Shown here: positions 15,701 through 27,333 of the stretch, piece after piece
Layout: the number at the start of each line of letters is the position of its first letter
Position numbering within the stretch: the stretch's first letter is position 1
Source: Bolinopsis microptera
Taxonomy: Eukaryota; Ctenophora; Tentaculata; Lobata; Bolinopsidae
Direction: 5' to 3'
DNA: 60,000 nt
NCBI RefSeq assembly: GCF_026151205.1
Contig: NC_087073.1
Coordinates: 19,188,837-19,248,836, forward strand
The notes under the pieces: generated by a model
What the model saw: the letters and a program-made list of their open reading frames with translations, nothing else
What the model was told of the DNA's origin: nothing
The model's database searches: none
Translations under genes and position numbers: made by a program

Positions 15701-18700
15701 TGCCTACCCTGTAAAAACAGTTCTGTGTAAAGTAAGATCACAAGATATAACGAAAATGTCTCCTGTAAAGTCCTCCTCTTCAGAATCCATTTTAAGAAAT
15801 TTAAGGTTTAAATTTAAATGTAGGAGAGGAGAGCGTATGTACCTGATTTCTAAGAGAGCTGAAGGTGGGATTTGTTGGGAGAAAGCGAACATCCAATCCA
15901 TTGTTATTCTTGCCTGCTTTCCAAACTGAACATAATTTGTGAGTCATTTGAAATCTGAAGAATTAAATGACGCGATTAAATAAAGTCATGGGCCCTGAGT
16001 GAATTACCTACAGCAAACGGATCTTTAATGGGTTATAAGATATTATAGTGTGATTTAAAGCACTGTGATTGCTCACCTTGTTCAACTTCACGCCTATCTA
16101 CTTCATCAAAAATATCAGCCGCGAGTTCTTCGAACGCCTGGTTATCCAACTGAAAATGGGCACTTTGTGTAAAAATTGCAGAATGCAAGTGGCCTCTGGT
16201 TTTAAACTATTGGCCAAACGAGCGCTGTTAAAAGTTAGGAGACACTTGACAGGGTGTCAGTGTGACTTGAAAGTTTCAACATCTTGGCTGCAGGAAAAAT
16301 GCCATCTACCAATATCTCTTGTCATAAGCTGGTAAGCAGGGATCACAAATATAATTAATAAAAAGATTTCGTTCACTAAATCATGCACAATCAGAGAGAA
16401 AATATTGCTCTGTGGTCTATTATCCTAAAATTAGATTCGCTTACCATCTTTAGCTTGTTCTGAGCTTCAATCACCGTTGGACCCCTGAAAAAAACTGAAG
16501 TTTATTACTGCAAGCTACTTGTTATAGATTAAAATTTAATCATCAACCAAGTTTGTGTTTTAATGATTTTTTGGCAAAGGAAAATAGTGTGGTAAATAAT
16601 GGTTTTGGATCTATTGCATATGAACCCAGGGTTGGATCGAAAAAATTTGACGTTGATATGAGCTGAGCTGATCCATAGTCAAAATTAAATGCAGTAAATT
16701 TATAAATTGTTATTTAATTATAATATTAAATAAATATTTATTCATTATTTTAAAGACGCGCAAATTGTCACTGGTTAGTCATTTGCCTTTTACTACTATT
16801 TTGTTTTGGCGCGTTCCAAATACTCCTCATTATTTTGCCACATAATTTGGTCTTGTGAGTTGTGGCTACTTCTTAACTTCTCGATTGGCTCAATTGGTTC
16901 AATATCGATTCAAAACACGAGGAATTGTCTCTTCGAATAAGGATGTTTTGCCTAAATTTGCAGATAATCGAGAGGTAAAGCTGTTGTATTCCGATTCCTT
17001 CGATCTGAGAGCCAAACACAATAGAGAAATAAAATTGAAATAAAATTACATATGCAAAAACTTCTTTAGTAGTGCAATGGACACTGACAAAATATAAGAT
17101 TTTTTAAATCTCAACACTTATTTTACTTCGGACATTCCAACAGCCACATTGTTATACAAGTGTAACCAGCCAATTACAGGAAGTCGAAGGATTCAATTAT
17201 ACATTAGGCAAGTGACGGTTAAGGTAGTGTGTACCCTACTTTCTTCGCCTGAGACTTTGCTGCAATGGGCAGCTCCTCATTTAACCCTCACACCCGATTT
17301 ATCGAGCATTCGGCTGAGTGGACCGGGGGGCTGCATAAACCACTCAGGATCCTTAGCTGAGCGTCGACGACGCTCACCTTACGGCTTGTGACAAAGTCGG
17401 GAATCGAATCTGGTACCTCGAGAAAAAGCCTCGAGATAAGCATTTAAGATTTTATTGATTCGAGTGATTTTAATCGCAAATCTGGCAGTTTTGACCATTT
17501 TGGCGGAAATGACACATTAATTTCACGAAACTTGTAAGTCAGTTGCTTTATCTACCAAAAATCAAGAAACGTTTTGGAAAAACAGTTATAGCATCATCTT
17601 GATACATTTTGAATTCATATCCCTACATCTCTATTATAATTCAGAGAATTGTATTTGTATGTACGACCGCCCACGTGCAAATCAGACGAGAAATAGGAAG
17701 TTGCGTAGTAACCATAGTAACGAGGATTGTTACACGCACGTGCACGTGCAATGATTGTTTTAACGTCATTTTAATCGGTTTTGTTGATATTACGCTGTGT
17801 TTAGTACGAGCAACATTTTATTTGGCTGTATCTTCGGTGGGGATGAATACTTTTTGACACGATTAAAACTGACTTCCAAACAATACTATTAGGTTCCTCC
17901 CTGTGACCACGGGGTTTCTAGTGTATTATAAAGTTATAAGTTTTCACTATCACTATGTTCGTAGAAATATTTCCTTTAACCTCATTATATCAGGTTGTGA
18001 CCACCATCGTTGTTTCACTTGATGGTGTCGGGGTGAAAATCACGATATACAGCCGCACACTCGTATGTGCCTACAACGTGAGGCGATACCCTGAACCCTC
18101 ATGAGCTTTTCTCCATATTGTGTTCGTATTATACAACATTTCTAAATTATTCCTACACATTTGTAAATAATTAGAATTGTGTAACTTAAATTATTTCAGA
18201 ATTACAACTATTGTGTACTCAATAAAGTAATCATCACTTTTGTATCCTTGTATCCTTGTATTATCCTTGTATTATAAATCAAGAGGCTTGCATATAATGA
18301 ACACATTGACACGGGTGCAGAGTTGAGTCTGTACGGAACCTAGCAGTTTCAGATCCTTGTTTAACTTGCCGTACAACAAGGTCATCCACTACTTTAGCCC
18401 GGCGAGGCACATAACTCCCTCTACAACTCCATGACAAATGTTTCATATATACTAGCCGAGTTCACAAGAATATATCCTTGTGTTTGAGAAGAGCTCGTTA
18501 GAACTGCTTCCTTTCCCTTCAGTATATTAATTATCCTTGTATTATCCTTGTATTATCCTTGTATTATCCTTGTATTATCCTAGTCTTACTTATAATTCAG
18601 AGAATTCCCTTTGTATGTACGACCTTTGTATGTACGACCTTTGTAATTTGTATGTACGACCGCCCACGTGCAAATTAGACGAGAAATAGGAAGTTGCGTA

Positions 18701-21700
18701 GTAACCATGGTAACGAGGGTTTTTACACGCACGTGCACGTGTAATGATTGTTTTAACGTCATTTAGCGGGAATCGGAGAACAAGGTCTGGTGATGTAATC
18801 ACGTGACCTTAGACCCAACCAATTGGGTTCTGGTCTGGTCAGCCCCCTGTCTCCCGATCTTGAGGTGACGTACGACACCTCGTTGACCCAATCAATGTCT
18901 GGAAGGCTGCAAATTTTCACATGCCAAATTCACAAGATTCTTAAAGCTTTAAAGAGTTGTGCGAGATGACGATACATAGAGGCCGCAGAATTATGAGGAC
19001 TACCAGATCCTGGTGGAACCTAAGCGATCCATGATATCACGACAGGCCCTACAACTTTTACCAAAATTTTTGTTTCTTAAATATCTTTAGTTGTGGACAT
19101 CGTAGAATAAGTAGATTCGACAATTGTCACGTCAGATGATCAGTTAAATTAGACAATTTGCTAATTAGTTAATACTAAAAATGTTGTTCTGTCTTTTTAT
19201 CTTGTTTATCCTTTGTCTTTATTGGTTCAACAACGACAAGCATGAACACTTTATTCTTCATTGCTCATTTATTGACAAATTTATCTGCAGTATTTCCGTC
19301 TGGTCAAGAATGTCTTCTTCGCAGAACGCGTGGACAAAAAGTGACTACATCCTATTAGCTTTGGATGTCTGATGAACTTCGGGGATGGAATAGAAATAAA
19401 TCTACCTGGAGTAATCACACAAAGAGTGTCCTGTGAAATGAGTGTAGTCTCTGTTCAAGAGAGTATTTTGGGGAGTGTTTTCTACATGACCCTATCCTTC
19501 TCTATCATCATAGCTGGTCCCCTTGCAGTTCGGTTTGGAAGAAGAGAGGTTTGTCTCTTCTCCCTGTACACCAACGCTTTAGTAAGCATACTCTGTGCCA
19601 TAGTTGCCAACTTCTACACCCTGCTCCTCTCTCGAGCCCTGATCGGGTTTACCGTTGGTTTTAACCTGGTTATTCACTGTGTTCTGATCAGTGAACAAGT
19701 TTCCTGCAAGGCAGTGCTCAACAAGATTTGGCTGATGATGAGCATCGTGTACTCGTTGGGAGGTGTCTGGGTGAGTGTGCTAGGATACCTGACCCTGGAT
19801 AAGGTAGGATGGAGAGTCTTCGTTGTCCTGACATCCCTGCCCGTCTCCATACCTCCTATCATCATCCTGCACTTTTATATATCTCCGGAGCAAGAAGAGA
19901 GTAACGAAGATGAGGTTGATGCAGAATCTGATGTCCTCTCTATTTCTGAAGTTATTACTCGCACCTGTAAAGCAGCTATATTTATAGCAACGGGATTTTT
20001 TGAGAGCTGGTCGACAATCCTTATTTTGCCAGCCCTAATTAAGATGCTGAACATGAAGCAAGGATCCGCGGAGGACTGCGAACATATCACTCAGGGCTTG
20101 GAGTTTCTCCTGTTGGCTTTAGTGGCATTTGCAGAGGTGGGTGGCAGGATTAGCTTTTATTTTCTCTACCGCAAGATTAGGTTTAGAATTATGTTTGTTC
20201 TTCTGGCGATGCTGATTTCAGGAAGTTACACAGCAATGTTGGTGACACAATATCTTCCTGTGGTGGTGCTGGCTAACTTTCTGGTTAAATGGGGGGTCGG
20301 AATGGTGATGATGCAGTTTACTTTCTTCAACTACCACGCCGACTATTACGGCACCAAGTGGCTTGCAGTCTGCTCTAGTTATATATAATGCATAACATAA
20401 TGTAATCGAGAAATGGGCGTTTCTTAATTACGTATTTCTATAAATAAAGTTACGTTACTATTGCGTTTCATTTGTCCATTTCTAAGGTTGTTATATTTTA
20501 GGGCTCAGTAATAGCTCTGTGACATAAGGGCTTAATTATAATCACTTATAAGGCTACCATTGACGTAAAATTATGTAATAGAGTCCACTTTGAAAATACG
20601 ACCAATACGCCCTTTCTTCCTTTGAAAAAGGACCGATAGACTGCACAATTAATTGCGCAGTTAAGTTAGTCAGTACATTTAACTACACCGCGTTGAGCAT
20701 TATTACCGCATTGCTGCTCTAATTCTGGAACTTTTAAAATAAGTCGACAATTAGTCAATTTAGCCGCAAACAGGAAAATTAATCAAGACTGTTTATTCTA
20801 GATTAATCTTTAATTTAAAGTAATGTTAAAGCTTGTTTCAGTGTGAAACCTCCCTTAAAAGTGGTGACAACAAAAGACTTGCAAACACTCGAATTTAAAA
20901 GTGTGCAACTGAAACTTACCGCCTCTCAATCTCCGGTATGATGATGTGTTGTCCGTTTATGTGATCTGGGGGGGGGACATTAACTGGTGATAGATGGGCA
21001 AATACTTTAAGGTTTCACCCAGAATGTTAATTATCAATTTGAACGATCTGATGTGTACCAGTAAGATAGCTTCTCATGTTTCTTGCACACGATTTGCATT
21101 ACTTTTTAAAATTCAGAACATCCCATATATAGAGACATTTTAAACAAATGAAGGGAACGAAATATCAAATTGTTTGGTATAACGTAGGTTAAGGTATTTA
21201 CAATTTACATTTTACACTACCACACTGCACATACCTGGTTGTTTGCTGTTGATAAAGAATATGAGTCTGTCAGTCAGTTCGTATTGCAGCGACAAAATTC
21301 TGTTGGCCGTCTGATAGAACCCGCATTTCCTGGTGAATTTTGGTAAAAATGCTACATGTAACCTTTACAGTAAGGCACTCGAGTGAGATCGCGGAATTGC
21401 AAATATGTGTAGCGTACGTGATGAGTGATAAATTGTTGGTGGTATAGCCGTTCTGGTGAATATGTATTTCTATTAATCTACATGTATTTCAGTTAAAATG
21501 TGCTATGCATTTAAACTCAGCCAATGACAGCTACATATTTCACGTTAGTACATCATATTGTACTAAAGTCAATGACATGTCTAATTTTATAAATTTACAA
21601 CACTATTATGTGCAAATGTTAGTACAACATACATAATTCAAAATAATGCAGTTTATTATATTCCCAGCTGGCCATCCATCAGAAGACAGAAAACTATTCC

Positions 21701-24282
21701 GCTCCATTTGTAACTATTCCTAATTACAAGCAATTATCTCGTAATTACAGGCAATTATTTCTTATAATGTATCCAAACTGAGGCCCATCAACACAGGGTG
21801 GAAGGTGTAGAAAACTATTCCTGACTTCCTGGTTTGACAGCGTGTTAAGGACGTCAATGTGATGCAGAGTGTTTGTGGGAGTGTTTGTGAGTGTTTGCAC
21901 TTCAACAGGTAGAAAACGGAAATTTGTACAACGCAAGCCACTGGGCGATATTCACATGACGTGTTTAACATTGCAATTGCCAGTCAGAACTGCAATTTAA
22001 AATTCTACTGATCGTATTGATTTTGGGGAAAACAAGTTCGGCGATAATTTGAGACGTTATGAAGCATAGATTGAGTATAGCGGCGTATTCCTCGCTTCAT
22101 TATAAACTTATATCCACGAAGTAAGGGTTAAAATACGTCATAGTTACACTGAAATGTTTTTTGTTACAGTGAGCTATGAGGTGTTACAGTGAGGTATGAG
22201 CGTTACAATGAGGTATGTGGTGTTACAGTGAGGTATGTGACGTTACAGTGAGATATGTGGCGTTACAGTGAGGTATGTGGCGTTACAGTGAGGTATATTA
22301 CCTGGCTACATCGTAAGGAGTGTGGTTGTCCTTGTTTATACGGTTAGGATTAGCACCGTATATTGAGAGTAACTCATACTGTAGCAACTGGTCGTGAGCT
22401 GAAAATAATGTGCTAATAAAATAACATATCACACTGAAATTGTCGAATGTGTTGTTTGAGCAGTTGTTGTATGCAAATGGTCTGCAGCTCAAACAAATCT
22501 AAGAGTACTTTAGAAACTGATAATTACTCTACTATTACTCTAGTTTCAGAGAGGGTAATTATAGATAATGACCTGAGGCCTGATGAAGGGGAGTGTTCTG
22601 GTCCCCATTACTGCAGTTCACGTCAGCTCCCATCACCAAAAGTCTGAGGGTCGTTTCTGCTGAACTCTGGGTCACTGACAACAGCAGTTGCTGAAAAATA
22701 TCATCTCTTTGAAACTGTATTTGAGTGTAATGAATTTTATACATCATAAGACATATTTTCAAATATTGGCGATATTCCAGTCATAAATGATAGTTGCTTG
22801 ACACACCTATAGCTCTAGCTCACGACAAATATATACTTAGAGTCTGTCACAATGTACACTGTTAAACATGAGCATATATAATTGTTAAAATTACATTATT
22901 CAGAGAGTCCACATTAACTTCGTCCATCTTTTGACAAAAGCGCCCGTCTTTGTACTTTGCCAATATGAAGCTCTCTTTTGTCGGCCTGGTCAGAGGGGAT
23001 TAATAACATACACATTGTATAATACATGCTATCTGGTATTAAAACACTGAGCTAACAATAACATACACATTGTATAAAACATGCTATCTGGTATTAAAAC
23101 ACTGAGCTTACAATAACATACACATTGTATAGTACATGCTATCTGGTATTAAAACACTGAGCTTACAATAACATACACATTGTATAGTACATGCTATCTG
23201 GTATTAAAACACTGAGCTAACAATAACATACACATTGTATAATACATGCTATCTGGTATTAAAACACTGAGCTAACAATAACATACACATTGTATAATAC
23301 ATGCTATCTGGTATTAAAACACTGTCAAGCTAACAATAACATACACATTGTATAATACATGCTATCTGGTATTAAAACACTGAGCTAACAATAGCTTACA
23401 ATAGCCCAATGTTGAGACGAATCTTAGAGTTTTATTTAAGAATATTGATCCTACCGGTAACGTATATCATCAAGCAAACAAGAATGCAAACCTCAGTTTA
23501 TCAGACGGGCTTGGTTTAGGTGGATAAGAAGAGCTCTTGGAGCTGGAGTTGTACAGCTCATGTTCCCAAATGTTATTTGCTCCATTCTGCACCAAGTTGT
23601 GCAGCATCTGAAATACGGTGAATTTAACTGACCCACTATCCAAAATCAAGCAATTTCTCCGAATCTCAGTGGTTAGTACAGCATACAAAATAAGTCGGTT
23701 GAGCACAAAGTGAACTTCTATGAAAAGTTTGAGATCTGTCCCATAGACTTTAATCATATCTAACAAGTGGTGTAGTGTTGTATATAACTGTACCACCTTG
23801 TACGAGTACAGTGAGGAGAGGTGAAGTAAAGACCTCATATTCATATTTTAGTGATACCTGGAGACGCGGAGGGGCCCAGTTTCCGTGCTGTAGAGAAGCA
23901 ATCTCTGAGATGTGACGACCCAGAGTCCTGTGTATCTGACAACAATCTCCACATAACAACACACCCCTGTTTACACTTGCCCAGGTCGGATCTGGCAAGG
24001 TGAAGATAATGTCGATGACATAGTTGGATATTAAAGTGAATAATTGTATCTCATCAAAAAATGTAAACTTGATGTTTTGTTTGTAAAACTATTGATTTAC
24101 TAATGATATCTCATGCCATCTTCAATTTCTAAATGGCTATAAATACCTCATCATCTACCTTCACAATTTTATAATATTGATTGTACCCCAAAGATGAATT
24201 AATATTTACCTGGAGCATTGCAGTCAGAACATTTCACATGTTTAAATGCAGTAGCAACATAGGTTTGTTGCTTGAATGGCAT
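12765..24282 (-). CDS. GIT: GIT ArfGAP scaffold (GIT1/GIT2 orthologue), eighteen exons
   Basis: ArfGAP and PIX/paxillin scaffold of adhesions and synapses. Exons (minus strand, high to low): 24282-24210, 23991-23858, 23607-23492, 22985-22895, 22690-22573, 22398-22302, 21329-21235, 20965-20920, 16484-16445, 16149-16077, 15925-15843, 15708-15585, 15273-15073, 14612-14422, 14271-14101, 13869-13720, 13452-13267, 12962-12765. All phases agree and the product is 728 aa (human about 760). Exons 1-3 carry the ArfGAP zinc finger (CSDC, then CGDCC) and the arginine-finger region IHRTLGRHIS. Exons 5-6 are ankyrin repeats, followed by a QYELTDRL segment. Exons 10-12 hold the two Spa2-homology repeats (FEELAADIFDEVDRRE; KDFAILIAHILEEGKRRE) that bind PIX. 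Exon 15 is the coiled coil and exons 17-18 the paxillin-binding FAT-like domain. The weakest site is the exon 13 acceptor (taaag). Intron 8 (4.4 kb) hosts an MFS gene. Confidence 0.96.
15073..15273 (-). repeat. In-frame 66 bp tandem repeat in GIT exon 13
   Basis: Three near-identical 66 bp units encode DSDYSEIPIAI plus LNEDVEI repeats; the third unit is cut short at PINPAYLES. The frame is kept, and the segment sits between the SHD repeats and the coiled coil, a region that in vertebrate GIT is unique acidic sequence with tyrosines. Confidence 0.9.
17116..17450 (-). mobile_element. SINE, body copy 1 with a divergent tRNA-like head
   Basis: The segment from cttattttacttcgg to gacgctcacc is about 85-90 percent identical by eye to 46690-46950. 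On the minus strand the body is preceded by a different 5' head containing a plausible Pol III B box, GATTCGATTCC, near 17405, next to a short hairpin ctcgag-aaaaag-cctcgag. Located in GIT intron 8. Confidence 0.7.
17630..17785. repeat. Dispersed 150 bp repeat, copy 1
   Basis: Shares about 150 bp with 18594-18775, including tatgtacgaccgcccacgtg, gttgcgtagtaaccat and acgcacgtgcacgtg. Contains several overlapping CACGTG/ACGTGC boxes. Both copies are in the same orientation in GIT intron 8. Confidence 0.8.
18235..18590. repeat. 12 bp tandem repeats (ccttgtattatc)
   Basis: Two short arrays of ccttgtattat at about 18241-18275 and 18530-18585, separated by about 250 bp of unassigned sequence. The second array abuts copy 2 of the 150 bp repeat. 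Confidence 0.85.
18594..18775. repeat. Dispersed 150 bp repeat, copy 2
   Basis: Second copy of the repeat at 17630-17785, in the same orientation. It differs by a local triplication of tttgtatgtacgacc at its left end. Confidence 0.8.
19291..20388 (+). pseudogene. SVOP/SV2-like MFS transporter, frameshifted and C-terminally short
   Basis: A major-facilitator frame resembling SVOP/SV2-type transporters. Reading begins at the ATG at about 19310 (behind an acceptor-like tctgcag) and encodes WTKSDYILLA. At the TTT run 19360-19362 the frame must shift by one base to continue into FGDGIEINLPGVITQ, the first-helix signature with its acidic DGIE. The second frame then runs to 20388 with the loop RFGRREVC between helices 2 and 3, further helices, and an acidic loop between helices 6 and 7. 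It stops after about ten helices, where relatives go on through helices 11-12. A polyadenylation signal AATAAA follows near 20443. A single homopolymer base error could explain the frameshift but not the short C-terminus. Lies antisense in GIT intron 8. Confidence 0.8.
22165..22300. repeat. 19-20 bp minisatellite (gttacagtgaggtatgtgg)
   Basis: About seven degenerate head-to-tail units directly adjoining the 3' end of GIT exon 6; the last unit runs into the donor site. Confidence 0.85.
23003..23395. repeat. 55 bp minisatellite, about seven copies
   Basis: Nearly identical 55 bp units starting aataacatacacattgtata and ending acactgagctaac, in GIT intron 3. Copies differ by one or two bases, and one carries a three-base insertion (ctgtcaagc). 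Confidence 0.95.
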
Positions 24283-25075
24283 AGCACCAAACCATAAATA
24301 CCTAACCTAAGATGAAAATAAATTTGAAATACAAATATTCATGATTTCTATGAATTCCTTGCCATTGATAATAAAACTATGATTAATGTTTATCCTAATC
24401 ATGTTGGAAATCGGGTTTTAGTTCCCTGATTTATGATTATTCAAAATTTAATTACATACATACAGAATGATTGAATAAAGCTCAATTAAATTGATCCATC
24501 CCCGTAGAGCACACCTGTTCAAGTTCTAAAAAACTTTATTTAGATTCATTCTTCAAAAGCACAAAATTAGAAAATTTAAAAAAGAGTTATAAAAATTTAA
24601 AACACATAAATGAAATTTTTTAAATCTATGGATATCATGATTCATTTCTCACAGATCAATAGGCGTTATTATCAAAGCATAATTTCAATTTAAGGGAGGG
24701 GCAGCAAACAAATTAGTGGTGGTGGCACACAGGTATCTTTCGCCACTGACCAGCTCCTCAGCATCACAACATGTGTGTGGATCATGCCCCCTTGATAGCC
24801 TACACATCTGCTTCTGTCGAAATACAACATGCCATATGGAACTAAAGAAGGAGCCAGGTTGAAAGGCGAATGAGATTGGCTGACTCATCAGGGAAAATGC
24901 ATTGCACAAGCCCAATGACCATGTGCAGAGAGAGTATCATCATACTGTTAAAACTTATCTGAGAAAATGTCAAAATGTATATTATATACAATAAATTAAA
25001 TCAAGTGATGCAATTGGCAGAGCACAATCCTAAATCATGAGCAATAAATATCATTAATCCCTCGTAGCTCTTCTC
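24283..25075. other. GIT upstream region
   Basis: Presumed promoter/5' UTR side of GIT. AT-rich. An open frame on the minus strand at 24685-24915 (76 codons) is not recognised and may belong to a decayed repeat. No clear promoter motif. Confidence 0.4.
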
Positions 25076-25079
25076 CTCA

Positions 25080-26130
25080 GGTTGAGGGAGACATTGGATA
25101 TAGGGAGGTCCATGCCTTCTTTGCCTTCCCACTTACACCTCTAACTGCTACTAGCACACTCCTCATTATATCCATGCTCAGGCGCAGTAACGAAGCTGAC
25201 CCTGCTGTGCGGGGGGTGCAATCTTAGACGGGGGGGGGGGGGGGGGGGGGGGGGGGGCGGGGGGGCAAAATCGTAGTTTGAATATGAACAATATTGAAAA
25301 ACTTAACTGAGGTACTAGCAAAACTGCGCGTTTTGCTCTAGAAAAACACTTTTTTAGAGATTTTACCGGCATATCCTCTAAAATCACCTAATTTGTTCAA
25401 GTTAAGGGAGGGGTGCCGGCGGGGCCGGGGGGCGCCAACAGGCAACGTTACGCCACTGCTCAGGCGTGTCCTGATGTTACACATCACCTGGCTGTAGCCT
25501 TCTTGGTCTTGATGGCTATCAACACAGCAAGTATCCTTATGAAACGCTTGGCCTCAGGTGCCATTCCTCCTGTAGTGGTAAATACAAGTGGGACGAATGA
25601 CCCTTTCTCCAATTGTAGCACTCGGTTCATGCACTGGTTCTTTTTCTCATTCTCATGCAGAGAGCTGTGGCATGGTCTTTCCTTAATATGTAGGCGATTT
25701 GGGATTGAAAATTCGCACGTCAAAGAAAGTTCTCTCAAATGTGCTCCACACCCTTCTTGCAGATATATCGAGCCTGGCCTTATCAGCATTGCTGCCCTTT
25801 TGTTGGAAGTTGGCTGATTCTATAGGTGTTAACAGGGGCTCAATCCTCACATCCTTGGTCACCAGCCTAAGGTATTCAGCAACAAACAAACCGAGTCTCT
25901 TACAGTTGATGATATGGCTGTGATCGTTCTTGGCTCCATAATCACAAAATCTTGGGGTGTTAGGGATGTCCCAACCATACCGCGGAGATGAACAGCATCT
26001 CGAAAGTCTTGCTTGCTGTAAGGATTAACAATACTGAGCCCCTAAATCTTACAGGTAGCACAAACATTCTCATGAGCAGGTCGGCCACGTTCCTACCAAT
26101 GATTACCGGAATGAACTTTTCTCTTAAACG
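25080..26130 (-). pseudogene. Decayed mobile-element C-terminal domain (PD-(D/E)XK-like)
   Basis: Minus-strand pieces in more than one frame match a C-terminal domain I recognise from many cnidarian and other invertebrate mobile-element proteins. In order they are KQDFRDAVHLR, a Cys/His-containing segment, KARLDISARRVWSTFERTFF followed by DVRIFNP, then FVPLVFTTTGGMAPEAKRF, and finally RLSMDIMRSVLVAVRG. The D...FFDVRVFNP core looks like a PD-(D/E)XK-type nuclease fold; that is inference. The frame shifts near 25690 and again near 25490, and a hAT MITE interrupts the last segment. Clearly dead. Confidence 0.65.
25176..25466. mobile_element. hAT-type MITE with an internal poly-G tract
   Basis: About 273 bp flanked by the direct duplication CTCAGGCG (8 bp; 9 bp counting the adjoining G). 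The right end read inward is CAGTGGCGTAACG, a classic hAT terminal repeat; the left end CAGTAACGAAGC looks like the same terminus with a small deletion. Inside lies a run of more than 30 consecutive G around 25220-25258, broken by a single C. Inserted within the decayed mobile-element ORF. Confidence 0.8.
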
Positions 26131-26404
26131 CTTCTCCAATGGGATGAAGAGGTCTTAAGTGTCTTGGATGGTACGCATCACAAAGGTCCACCAATGACCA
26201 ATGACAGAGGGCTTTGATATACCCTGATAGGGCTGCCTGAGGCTCATCATACTATTATGCTGGACTGGACACCAAATGCAATGTGGATTGTAGTTTTGAG
26301 CAGCCAAACCATAATTTACCCCCAGTATGAGGTTTGTGAGGGTGGATATGAAATGACCATCCAATAAAAAGTCCTCAAGTTTGGTGCTACGCGATCCATA
26401 TTTA

Positions 26405-26890
26405 TGATCTCATCGACGATGATGTGGCGACTTGTATCACGTCGTGACCCCCACGGTCGTTACCCCTGTAGAGTTTCTACGATACAGGGCGAGCCGCGCA
26501 CTCGTGCGACAGGCAGTGTAAATATTTATTCGACCTTTAAACGTGTGATATAGATACTCGTAAATTGTAGCGCGATACGTTACTGTGCCGCGCCGCGCAC
26601 TCAATGAGGCTTCTGATCACAGCGACATTGGCTAGATCGGCGAAATGCGCTACTGTGCCGCCATGAATTGACATCGTCAATTAACTTAATTGACGATGTC
26701 AATTCATGGCAGCTCGGCGCGGCACAGTAGCGCATATCGCTTCAATCAATTAACTCGTAAAATATTTGTAGCGCGATGCGTTACTGGGCCGCGCATTCAA
26801 TAATGCTTCTCCTTAGATCTAACCGGCGAGATGAGCTACTGGGCCTCGCCGAGCTGCGAAGAATTGACATCGTCGATTAAGTAAAATATT
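26405..26890. repeat. GC-rich dispersed palindromic repeat, copy 2
   Basis: Shares modules with 11160-11730: a segment around ttgtatcacgtcgtgaccccc and gagccgcgcactcgtgcg, then gttactgtgccgcgccgcgc and ctcaatgaggcttct. At 26640-26740 a near-perfect hairpin is formed by ctactgtgccgccatgaatt with its inverse, around the loop ttaacttaa. Between GIT and PWP2. Confidence 0.65.
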
Positions 26891-27333
26891 TGTTCCAAAT
26901 ATTAGACCGTCGACGAGTCCAGCTCGTGGCGTGTCTTGCTAGATTATAAACTTACAATACCGACCTGAAGCCGAAATAAGACGTCGTGTTCTACATTCTA
27001 TGTTTTAGTCAATTCGATTTCAATTCGATCGATCGATATTATATCATATCATGCGCGCAATTAAAATAACGCAACGAACGTACGTGCGCTGAAATTGACT
27101 TTTCATAGCTTCATACGCAGTAAACTAGCAATAGCAACTCATTCCCGCTCCTGATATTGGCGGATGAGGGATGTCTTTGCCATGTGGGATATTGACTGTT
27201 AATTTTGAAAAAATTAGATATTTTGGACAGCAAAAGCATTATTTGATCGAGTGCATGTTAAAAATATAATTTAAAAAGTACAATAAGTTACCCTAAAAAA
27301 GATTAAAGGAAATATATTAAAAAGCTTTTCCCA
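26891..27333. other. PWP2 3' flank
   Basis: Sequence just downstream of the PWP2 stop codon (the gene is on the minus strand), presumably its 3' UTR. Nothing else is recognised. Confidence 0.4.

Noticed and set aside
23003-23395. CRISPR-like array of regular repeats
   Set aside because: It is a head-to-tail 55 bp minisatellite without unique spacers, in a eukaryotic intron.
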